From Anaerolineaceae bacterium (lineage in GTDB: Bacteria; Chloroflexota; Anaerolineae; Anaerolineales; Anaerolineaceae), in assembly GCA_021107195.1 (NCBI GenBank), contig JAIOTF010000272.1:1-6439 (forward strand): DNA of 6,439 bases, in the 5' to 3' direction. Positions 1 through 5,401 of the stretch are shown here, piece after piece. The translations under genes and the position numbers were made by a program. How positions within the stretch are numbered: position 1 is the first letter of the stretch; each line of letters begins with the position of its first letter. The notes beneath the pieces are model-generated. The model made no database searches, had not been told where the DNA came from, and was given only the letters and a program-made list of their open reading frames with translations.

Positions 1-83
1 ATGAAGAATTCCAGAAAATTGCGATAAAACGTAACCCCTTTCACGGTGATTGGAACTATAAAATAATCCCTCAAATAACATAG
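1..83 (+). CDS. ISAzo13-like transposase, C-terminal fragment (left copy, partial)
   Basis: Only the last 26 residues and the stop are inside the window; the first full codon is at 3. The tail contains FHGDWNYKIIP followed by QIT and a TAG stop. From memory, the C-terminus of ISAzo13-family transposases (DDE_Tnp_ISAZ013, the Rhodopirellula-type transposase) has the pattern FHG(D/E)WNY(T/K)I.P, usually preceded by a KGIKV(S/T)DEE-like stretch, which is visible in the other copy at the right end of the window. This copy differs from the right copy by one residue, Ile for Thr (ATC against ACC at 66-68). Nothing of the catalytic DDE domain is visible, so whether the transposase is active cannot be judged. 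Confidence 0.7.
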   Translation, partial: EEFQKIAIKRNPFHGDWNYKIIPQIT

Positions 84-105
84 ATTATTTGTTTACGGTG
101 CCTAA
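1..105 (+). mobile_element. Right end of an ISAzo13-like insertion sequence, left copy
   Basis: Positions 1-105 are the reverse complement of 6313-6417 at 104 of 105 positions; the one difference is T at 67 against C expected from 6351. The segment holds the 3' end of a transposase reading frame, its TAG stop at 81-83, and 22 bases ending GGTGCCTAA, after which the two copies diverge at 106. That point is taken as the element boundary, although the last one to three bases (TAA) could belong to the target. The element continues to the left outside the window, so its length, left end and any target duplication cannot be seen. Confidence 0.75.
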
Positions 106-182
106 CGATAATACTTCAGTAATATTTTATGTGACCTAACGTGCTCCATTTGCCAAAATCATGCTATGATGATATGCGGATG

Positions 183-213
183 GAGGAGAGGCTTTTGCAA
201 GCCGGAAATCCTC
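183..213 (+). other. Imperfect stem-loop upstream of glgC
   Basis: GGCTT (190-194) pairs with AAGCC (199-203) around a TTGC loop, and the outer arms GAGGA (183-187) and TCCTC (209-213) also pair across an internal loop. It lies just upstream of the putative -10 box, so it would be in the transcript only if transcription started further left, for instance inside or before the insertion-sequence end. It could be an operator-like palindrome, but I recognise no regulator site. There is no T tract to make it a terminator. Confidence 0.3.
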
Positions 214-223
214 TAATACAAGG

Positions 224-229
224 TATAAT
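224..229 (+). promoter_or_regulatory. Possible -10 box of the glgC promoter
   Basis: A perfect TATAAT lies 31 bases before the glgC start codon, which would put the start of transcription near 235-237 and give a leader of roughly 25 nt. No convincing -35 hexamer sits 16-18 bases upstream (the sequence there is around GCCGGA). TTGCAA at 195-200 is 23 bases away, which is too far. The assignment rests on the -10 match alone. Confidence 0.35.
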
Positions 230-247
230 AATTGGAATTTGACCTAG

Positions 248-254
248 AAAGGAG
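248..254 (+). promoter_or_regulatory. Ribosome binding site of glgC
   Basis: AAAGGAG ends six bases before the ATG at 261. It is a near-complete Shine-Dalgarno match and fixes the start codon. The same AGAAAGGA core precedes the TTG start of the membrane-protein gene on the other strand. Confidence 0.75.
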
Positions 255-260
255 TGAGAC

Positions 261-1538
261 ATGTCTCTGCAGAGCGATTTTCTAGCAGTGATCCTTGGTG
301 GTGGACGGGGCAGCCGTTTGTTTCCCTTGACAGAGAACCGGGCCAAGCCGGCCGTGCCTATTGCCGGCAAATATCGTTTGATCGATATCCCGATCAGCAA
401 CTGTATCAATTCCGGCATTTATCGAATCGCCGTGTTGACACAGTTCAATTCAGTTTCTCTCCATCGTCATATTGCCCGCACTTACTATTTTGACGCATTT
501 CATACCGGATGGGTGCAGGTCTGGGCCGCAGAGCAAACAACAGAAAGCCTGGATTGGTATCAGGGTACGGCCGATGCGGTGCGCAAGCAGCTTCAAGAGA
601 TCAAGAGCACCCGCGCCAGGCATGTCATCATTCTGGCTGGCGATCATCTTTACCGCATGGATTATTCCAAGATGGCCCGTTTCCACCAGGAAACAGATGC
701 CGATGTAACCATTGCAGTGCAACCCGTGCTGGCTAGTGAGGCGAAACGATTTGGCATCCTCAAGCGTGATAAATCACTGCTCATTTCCGATTTTGCCGAA
801 AAACCGACTGACCCCGGCATTTTGCTGGATATGGTCAGCCGTGACGATCCCGAACGGCCTTATTTGGGTTCGATGGGCATTTATATTTTCAAAATCGAAG
901 CTCTGATCAAGCTGCTTTCCAATCAGGAATCACAGGATTTTGGCAAGCACATCATTCCGGAAGCGATCCGCACACATACGGTTTATGGGTATGATTTCAC
1001 CGGGTACTGGGAAGATATTGGAACGATCCGCTCGTTTTATGAGACAAATTTGATGTTGACCAAGCCTTATTCGGCCTTTAATTTTTATGATCCTGAGCAG
1101 ATTATCTACACCCGTGCCCGCTTTTTGCCGAACAGCAAAGTCAAGAATAGCAAGCTGGAAGATGTGGTTATTTCTGATGGCTGCCTGATTTCGGATGCCT
1201 CGATCAAGCATTCATTGATTGGCCTGCGCAGCGTGATCCACAGCGGGACAACCATCATTGACAGCATCCTGATGGGTGCCGATGATTATATTCGCCAGGA
1301 TAAGGATGATCCCAGCGTGATGCTGGAATTTGGTATTGGTAGTGGCTGCACCATTCAAGGTGCAATCATCGATAAAAACCCGATCTTTGGACATGGTGTG
1401 ACCATTAAACCTTTCCCGCCTGGAACCGATCTGGACGGTGACAAGTATTATGTGCGTGATGGCATCGTTGTCATCCCCAAGAATACTGTTTTACCGGATG
1501 GAACCTATATTGGACCGGATAACAATCAAGAAGATTAA
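261..1538 (+). CDS. glgC: Glucose-1-phosphate adenylyltransferase (ADP-glucose pyrophosphorylase)
   Basis: Cytoplasmic enzyme that makes ADP-glucose and pyrophosphate from ATP and glucose-1-phosphate, the committed and regulated step of bacterial glycogen synthesis. The 425 residues match the family's usual length (E. coli about 431). The N-terminal nucleotidyltransferase domain has GGGRGSRL at 13-20, then the RAKPAVPIAGKYRLID region, WYQGTADAV from 99, GDH with Asp128, FAEKP with Glu180-Lys181 (sugar-phosphate side), GSMG at 203-206 and YWEDIG at 249-254. A left-handed beta-helix fills the last third. Around residues 369-407 the protein resembles plant/cyanobacterial enzymes: IIDKN (Lys372) and a GIVVIPKN segment (Lys407) match the two lysine sites that bind 3-phosphoglycerate in Anabaena GlgC (Lys382, Lys419). 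The start is fixed by AAAGGAG six bases upstream. No other glycogen gene is in the window. The 155 bp between the insertion-sequence end and the ATG should hold its promoter. Confidence 0.95.
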   Translation: MSLQSDFLAVILGGGRGSRLFPLTENRAKPAVPIAGKYRLIDIPISNCINSGIYRIAVLTQFNSVSLHRHIARTYYFDAFHTGWVQVWAAEQTTESLDWYQGTADAVRKQLQEIKSTRARHVIILAGDHLYRMDYSKMARFHQETDADVTIAVQPVLASEAKRFGILKRDKSLLISDFAEKPTDPGILLDMVSRDDPERPYLGSMGIYIFKIEALIKLLSNQESQDFGKHIIPEAIRTHTVYGYDFTGYWEDIGTIRSFYETNLMLTKPYSAFNFYDPEQIIYTRARFLPNSKVKNSKLEDVVISDGCLISDASIKHSLIGLRSVIHSGTTIIDSILMGADDYIRQDKDDPSVMLEFGIGSGCTIQGAIIDKNPIFGHGVTIKPFPPGTDLDGDKYYVRDGIVVIPKNTVLPDGTYIGPDNNQED

Positions 1539-1545
1539 GTGATCC

Positions 1546-1572
1546 AGAGGGAAGCCAATCCGGCTTCCCTTT
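1546..1572 (+). terminator. Hairpin between glgC and the ATPase gene (terminator or attenuator)
   Basis: AGGGAAGCC (1548-1556) and GGCTTCCCT (1562-1570) form a perfect 9-bp stem with an AATCC loop. It can be extended by a G-U and an A-T pair to 1546-1572. It starts eight bases after the glgC stop. Only a short TTT follows before CAAAC, so the U tract is weak. It may be a leaky rho-independent terminator that lowers ATPase expression, or an RNA-stability hairpin protecting the glgC message. Confidence 0.5.
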
Positions 1573-1594
1573 CAAACATCAAATTTTTATATTT

Positions 1595-1599
1595 AGGAG
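1595..1599 (+). promoter_or_regulatory. Ribosome binding site of the Ca2+-ATPase gene
   Basis: AGGAG ends five bases before the ATG at 1605. It selects this ATG over an in-frame upstream ATA/ATG-free extension running back to the glgC stop region, which would read through the intergenic hairpin and has no such site. Confidence 0.65.
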
Positions 1600-1604
1600 A
1601 CGTT

Positions 1605-1868
1605 ATGACGCATAAGAAAGGAAGCGGTTTTCAGGATTTGCCGGAGGATATTGTTGTATCTTGGCATGCATTGAGCGCCAAACAGGTTTTGGAGAAACTG
1701 GAAACCGTGGAGAAAGTTGGTCTTACCTCGCAAGAGGCAGCGGAGCGATTAGAGAAACATGGCTTGAATCAATTAAAAGAAAAGCCGCGCCCCACTTTTT
1801 TTGCACTGGTGATTGATCAATTGAGAAATTTTATTGTGATCATGTTGATCGTGGCTGCTGTTATCTAG
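1605..1868 (+). CDS. N-terminal fragment of the Ca2+-ATPase (87 aa, ends at the amber)
   Basis: This is the product if TAG acts as a stop. It contains the N-terminal regulatory domain (WHAL..., the GLTSQEAAERLEKHGLN segment, then EKPRPTF) and about two thirds of helix M1, ending LIVAAVI. It has no catalytic part and would not function as a pump. It carries the gene's only good ribosome binding site, so translation of the whole locus is expected to begin here. Confidence 0.6.
   Translation: MTHKKGSGFQDLPEDIVVSWHALSAKQVLEKLETVEKVGLTSQEAAERLEKHGLNQLKEKPRPTFFALVIDQLRNFIVIMLIVAAVI
1866..1868 (+). other. In-frame amber codon within helix M1 of the Ca2+-ATPase
   Basis: The codons read GTT ATC TAG TTC TTG TTG GGA. 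Both sides align in one frame with the M1-M2 region of Ca2+-ATPases, so this is a substitution and not an indel. A TCG (Ser) ancestor needs one base change. I see no clear stem-loop or known readthrough signal right after the TAG. Confidence 0.85.
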
Positions 1869-1871
1869 TTC

Positions 1872-4436
1872 TTGTTGGGAGACACGATTGAAGGCAGCGC
1901 AATTTTTGCTATTGTGATCCTGAACGCCATTTTGGGTGTGGTACAGGAAAGCCGTGCTGAAGAAGCGCTGGCAGCTTTGAAACGCATGGCCGCGCCGGAA
2001 GCGCAGGTTTTGCGAGACGGCAACCGGGTCATGTTGCCGGCACGCGAATTGGTGCCTGGCGATATTGTCTATCTGGAAGCCGGTAATTTTATTCCTGCTG
2101 ACTTGCGCCTGCTGGAAGCAGTGAATTTACGCATTGATGAAGCCGCTTTGACCGGCGAATCAGTGCCGGTTGAGAAAGTCTCGGCGGGCGTCTTCACCGA
2201 AGATGCCTCCCTGGGTGACCGCAGGAACAGCTCTTTTATGGGCACTACTGTGACCTATGGCCGTGGTTTGGGTGTGGTGACCAGCACCGGTATGTATACC
2301 CAGTTGGGTTTGATCGCTGGCATGCTGCAAAGCGTGGATGAAGAACAGACCCCGCTGCAGGTCAACCTTGATCAGTTGGGCAAGACCCTGGGGTATGCCT
2401 GCCTGGTGGTCAGTGCTTTGGTTTTTGGTGTAGGTTTGATTCAGGATATTGGTGCAATTAATTTGGAAATGATCACCGAATTATTTATGGTGGCCGTCAG
2501 TCTGGCGATTGCTGCTGTGCCTGAAGGTTTACCCGCTGTGGTGACCATCAGTTTGGCGATGGGGATGAGCGAAATGGTCAAGCGCCATGCGTTGATCCGC
2601 CGCCTGGCTTCAGTTGAGACCCTGGGCTCCGCCACCGTGATCTGCTCCGATAAGACCGGTACCTTAACCCAAAACAAGATGACCGTCACCCGTCTGTGGG
2701 CGGATGACAAGATGATCGAGATCACTGGCAATGGTTATAACGTTGAAGGTGATTTCTATCTGGATGGCAAAAAGATTGACCTGAAGGACTATCCGGCCGC
2801 GATGGATACCCTGTGGGCAGGCGTTTTGAACAACGACGCTGAACTCAAACAGGTCACAGATGAAGACGGGAAAACTGCTTATCGCATGATTGGCGATCCT
2901 ACTGAAGGCTCAATTCTGGTGGCTGCAGCAAAAGCAGGCACATTTACTGATGTCGCAGAGGAGAATTACCCCCGCAAGGCTGAAATCCCATTTGACTCTG
3001 ATCGCAAGCGCATGGTCACCGTACATCAGGTGGTCAGCCCGCAGCTTGAGGATACCTACATTCAGCAAACTAGTACCGACAAGGAATGGTATACCGTTGC
3101 GGTAAAGGGTGCTCCGGATGTGGTGCTCGAGTTGTGCAGTTATTACGAATCGATGGATAACGAATGGGTGCCCCTGGATGATGCCAGCCGCCAGCGTATT
3201 CTGGATGCCAATGACAGCATGACTAAAGAAGCACTGCGTGTGCTTGGTCTGGCTTATCGTCAGCAGCCTGTGGCCCCGTCAGAGATTGCCAGCAGCGAAC
3301 TGGAAAAAGAACTTTGCTTTGTTGGTCTGGTGGGCATGATTGACCCGGCCCGTCCGGCAGTGAAACCGGCTATGGTTCATGCCGCCGGTGCTGGTATTCG
3401 CACGATCATGATCACCGGCGATTATCCCAACACGGCCAAAGCGATTGCTGAAGATATCGGCCTGCTGCGCCCGGGACATAAAGTGCTCACCGGTCACGAT
3501 TTGAATGAAATGGGTGACGACCAGTTGAAGACGGAGGTTGAAGTGACCGATGTCTTTGCCCGCGTTTCGCCGGAGCACAAGATGCGCATTGTGGACGCGC
3601 TCAAGGCCAATGACGAAGTCGTTGCCATGACCGGCGATGGCGTCAATGATGCCCCTGCTATCAAGCGCTCCGACATTGGGATAGCGATGGGTATCACCGG
3701 AACCGATGTGGCCAAAGAAACCGCCGACATGGTTTTGACGGATGATAACTACGCCAGCATCGTTTCGGCCATTGAACAAGGCCGTATCATTTACTCGAAC
3801 ATCCGCAAATTTGTTTATTATTTGATTTCATGTAACCTGGCTGAAATTGCAATCATCTTCCTGGCCATGTTGATCTCGGGGCGCTCACCGCTGACAGCTA
3901 TTCAACTGCTGTGGCTGAATTTGGTGACCGATGGCGCTCCGGCGCTGGCGCTTGCCAACGAAAAGGGCGACCCGGATATCATGGAACAATCGCCGCGCCC
4001 GGCCAAAGAGCCGATCATCAATACCCGTATGCGTACCGGCATCATTGTGCAGACGATTGCCATCACAGCCGTAACCTTGGCGGCTTATTACATTGGTTTG
4101 GCCCAGGATACGATGCATCTGGAAACAGCCGAGACGATGGCTTTTGTGACCCTCAGTGTTTCTGAGTTGCTGCGGGCTTTCACTGCACGTTCGGAATTTT
4201 TCCCGATCCTCAAGGTTGGTTTGTTCACCAACAAGTGGATGAATTACGGTGTGGCTGTATCGATGGTCCTGATCCTGGCGGTGATTTATGTACCGTTCCT
4301 CAACCCGATTTTCAATACCATCCCGTTGACATTCCAGTCCTGGGCGATTATCCTGCCGTTGTTATTGGTGCCGGCCTTTGCGGCTGAAGCCACCAAAGCG
4401 GTCATGCGCCGCAAGCAGCGTAAAAGCGCGGCCTGA
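1872..4436 (+). CDS. Downstream body of the Ca2+-ATPase (M2 to C-terminus)
   Basis: This is the long open stretch after the amber: 854 residues if started at the TTG at 1872. It holds the actuator, phosphorylation and nucleotide domains and helices M2-M10, and ends in a basic MRRKQRKSAA tail. There is no Shine-Dalgarno sequence before the TTG codons at 1872 and 1875. The first in-frame ATG is at 1986, beyond M2. Independent translation from here is therefore doubtful, and such a product would lack M1 or both M1 and M2. It is the same gene as the full interrupted entry, listed separately because a stop-respecting annotation would split the gene here. Confidence 0.6.
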   Translation: MLGDTIEGSAIFAIVILNAILGVVQESRAEEALAALKRMAAPEAQVLRDGNRVMLPARELVPGDIVYLEAGNFIPADLRLLEAVNLRIDEAALTGESVPVEKVSAGVFTEDASLGDRRNSSFMGTTVTYGRGLGVVTSTGMYTQLGLIAGMLQSVDEEQTPLQVNLDQLGKTLGYACLVVSALVFGVGLIQDIGAINLEMITELFMVAVSLAIAAVPEGLPAVVTISLAMGMSEMVKRHALIRRLASVETLGSATVICSDKTGTLTQNKMTVTRLWADDKMIEITGNGYNVEGDFYLDGKKIDLKDYPAAMDTLWAGVLNNDAELKQVTDEDGKTAYRMIGDPTEGSILVAAAKAGTFTDVAEENYPRKAEIPFDSDRKRMVTVHQVVSPQLEDTYIQQTSTDKEWYTVAVKGAPDVVLELCSYYESMDNEWVPLDDASRQRILDANDSMTKEALRVLGLAYRQQPVAPSEIASSELEKELCFVGLVGMIDPARPAVKPAMVHAAGAGIRTIMITGDYPNTAKAIAEDIGLLRPGHKVLTGHDLNEMGDDQLKTEVEVTDVFARVSPEHKMRIVDALKANDEVVAMTGDGVNDAPAIKRSDIGIAMGITGTDVAKETADMVLTDDNYASIVSAIEQGRIIYSNIRKFVYYLISCNLAEIAIIFLAMLISGRSPLTAIQLLWLNLVTDGAPALALANEKGDPDIMEQSPRPAKEPIINTRMRTGIIVQTIAITAVTLAAYYIGLAQDTMHLETAETMAFVTLSVSELLRAFTARSEFFPILKVGLFTNKWMNYGVAVSMVLILAVIYVPFLNPIFNTIPLTFQSWAIILPLLLVPAFAAEATKAVMRRKQRKSAA

Positions 4437-4456
4437 TCCAGGCTAATTTTCGGAAG

Positions 4457-4498
4457 AAACAATCATTCCCCATCCAATGCGGTGGGGAGTGATTGTTT
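4457..4498 (+). terminator. Rho-independent terminator after the Ca2+-ATPase gene
   Basis: AAACAATCATTCCCCA (4457-4472) pairs with TGGGGAGTGATTGTTT (4483-4498) as a 16-bp stem with one T-G wobble; two more C-G pairs can form inside the loop. The descending arm ends in TGTTTAT and the ascending arm is A-rich, so it could work in both directions and also stop transcripts arriving from rnhB on the other strand. It starts 21 bases after the ATPase stop codon. Confidence 0.8.
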
Positions 4499-4526
4499 AT
4501 AAAACCAGTTTATCTATAAGAAGTTT

Positions 4527-4612
4527 GTCATCGCGAGCCGCTGGTGTTTTTCAGCGGCGCGGCGATCTCCAAACTTGCCTGGAGAGTGCTTCGTCAGGGC
4601 GGAAGACCAGTT
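4527..4612. repeat. Degenerate palindromic dispersed repeat (GTCATCGCGAG ... CGGCGATCTCC type)
   Basis: GTCATCGCGAG at 4527-4537 and CGGCGATCTCC at 4560-4570 are joined by a hairpin: ATCGC (4530-4534) pairs with GCGAT (4562-4566), and GCCGCTG (4537-4543) pairs with CAGCGGC (4552-4558), with a GTGTTTTT loop. A second half follows, GGAGAGTGCTTCGTCAGGGC (4581-4600). From memory, many bacterial genomes carry dispersed intergenic elements with the cores GTCATTGCGAG, GGCAATCTC and GGAGATTGCTTCGTC. This copy looks like a diverged member with T-to-C and similar changes. The right boundary is approximate. A second copy is not in the window, so the repeat call depends on recognition. Confidence 0.55.
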
Positions 4613-4639
4613 TCTATTCACAGTTCAATGATTTTTTCG

Positions 4640-4650
4640 TTTTTTTTTTT
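4640..4650. repeat. Homopolymer run of 11 T
   Basis: Eleven T follow ATTTTTTCG, making a 19-base pyrimidine-rich stretch. It is non-coding. There is no GC-rich stem directly before it on either strand, so it is not a terminator as it stands. It is a site where length variation or sequencing error is likely. Confidence 0.8.
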
Positions 4651-4756
4651 CGTAATGGCCTATTAATTGTAAATTCGAAGTTACCAATGTATTTTCATTT
4701 TGCAAGACACATGGAAGGATAAATTTCCACAAAATGCCCTACGGGTAGACTTGTCC

Positions 4757-5401
4757 TTATTCAGTTCCCTTTTCAATTAACACCCGGATCGGGGCGAACG
4801 ATTTGCGGTGAATGTCGCAGGGACCCAGACGTGCTAATGCCGCCTGATGTTTGCGCGTGCCATAACCTTTATGGCGGGCGAATTGATAACCGGGATGGGT
4901 ATTATCCATGCTTGCCATCAGGGCATCCCGGGTGGTTTTGGCCAGCACAGAGGCAGCGGCAATGCTCAATGATATGGAATCACCGCGAATGATTGCTGTT
5001 TGTGATATTTCTATGTTGGGTAGCAGCAGTGCGTCGATCAGTAAATACTGCTGCTGCTGGCATAGCTGCTCCAGGGCACGTCCCATCGCCAGGCGGGTTG
5101 CAGACACAATGCGTATTTTATCGATCTCCTGCGGGGAGGCAAAGCCAACCGCCCAGGCAGCGGCATGGGTCTGGATAACGCTGGCCCAATGTTCCCGCTG
5201 GCGGGCGGTCATTTGTTTTGAGTCCCGTACCCCCTGCAATTTTTTGATGATGCCGGCGTTCGGCGGCAGGATGACTGCGGCGGCGGCCACAGGACCAGCC
5301 CAAGCACCCCGCCCGGCTTCATCCAGACCAGCCACATGGTGCAATCCTGCCTGCCAAAATGGGGTTTCCAGATCAAGGTGTGGCGGGGGTGTTTTTCTCA
5401 T
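4757..5401 (-). CDS. rnhB: Ribonuclease HII
   Basis: Cytoplasmic endonuclease that cuts RNA in RNA/DNA hybrids, including single ribonucleotides misincorporated into DNA, and so starts ribonucleotide excision repair. It has 214 residues; E. coli RNase HII has 198. The four catalytic acids are visible: Asp27 and Glu28 in GLDEAGRGAWAGP, Asp123 in LLIDALLLP (most relatives have IDG there) and Asp159 in AKTTRD. Other family signatures are GVRDSKQM (57-64), SIAAASVLAK (146-155), the HPGYQFARHKGYGT region and a C-terminal HRKSFAPIR. The frame stays open 122 codons further upstream, but that stretch lies antisense-frame over the membrane-protein gene, and homology begins at this ATG. The ATG overlaps the upstream gene's TGA (ATGA), indicating translational coupling. 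A short CAG run encodes Gln115-118. Confidence 0.93.
   Translation of the reverse strand: MRKTPPPHLDLETPFWQAGLHHVAGLDEAGRGAWAGPVAAAAVILPPNAGIIKKLQGVRDSKQMTARQREHWASVIQTHAAAWAVGFASPQEIDKIRIVSATRLAMGRALEQLCQQQQYLLIDALLLPNIEISQTAIIRGDSISLSIAAASVLAKTTRDALMASMDNTHPGYQFARHKGYGTRKHQAALARLGPCDIHRKSFAPIRVLIEKGTE

Larger units (their letters stand above)
1605..4436 (+). pseudogene. P-type Ca2+-ATPase (SERCA-like, type IIA), interrupted by an in-frame TAG at codon 88
   Basis: If the amber at 1866-1868 is read through, the frame encodes 943 residues, normal for a Ca2+-pumping P2-type ATPase that exports Ca2+ across the cytoplasmic membrane. Domains in order: cation-ATPase N-terminal domain (about 15-75), M1 (about 75-93, containing the amber), M2 (about 96-117), actuator domain with TGES at 183-186, M3-M4 with PEGLP at 306-310, phosphorylation site DKTGTLT with Asp349, nucleotide domain with KGAPD (Lys501), hinge TGDGVNDAP with Asp678 and Asp682, then M5-M10. 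SERCA Ca2+ ligands have counterparts: Glu307 in PEGLP, Asn744 and Glu747 in M5, Asn772, Thr775 and Asp776 in M6, and Glu854 in M8, suggesting both Ca2+ sites. No frameshift or second stop exists. SERCA has Ser at the matching M1 position (AACISFVL against AAVI-amber-FLL), so the likely lesion is TCG to TAG. It may be a recent pseudogene, a base-call error or a suppressed amber; the rest of the gene shows no decay. Confidence 0.85.
4499..4756. other. Non-coding stretch between convergent genes
   Basis: No credible gene lies in these 258 bases. An 81-codon open stretch at 4477-4722 begins inside the terminator hairpin and runs through a repeat and a T tract, so it is not a gene. The region contains the palindromic dispersed repeat (4527-4612) and an AT-rich part from about 4610 with an 11-T run. 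No obvious rnhB terminator was found next to its stop codon. Confidence 0.7.

Noticed and set aside
89..112. Possible outward promoter from the insertion-sequence end (TTGTTT at 89-94, GATAAT at 107-112)
   Set aside because: The spacing is only 12 bases, well short of the usual 16-18, and the GATAAT lies outside the element and is absent from the right copy.
98..141. Near-repeat GGTGCCTAACG (98-108) and GTGACCTAACG (131-141), considered as a second element end
   Set aside because: The match is short and needs an indel; the sequence before the second motif bears no similarity to the element.
3279..3779. 166-codon open stretch on the - strand inside the ATPase gene
   Set aside because: It is antisense to the nucleotide-binding and hinge regions with their conserved motifs; it is a shadow of the real gene.
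4477..4722. 81-codon open stretch on the + strand after the ATPase gene
   Set aside because: It begins inside the terminator hairpin and crosses the palindromic repeat and the T run; there is no ribosome binding site and no protein-like pattern.
5022..5055. Inverted repeat AGCAGCAGT ... ACTGCTGCT inside rnhB
   Set aside because: It arises from a CAG run coding for four Gln and a CTG/CTA run coding for Leu on the same strand; it sits within a conserved part of the gene and needs no other explanation.
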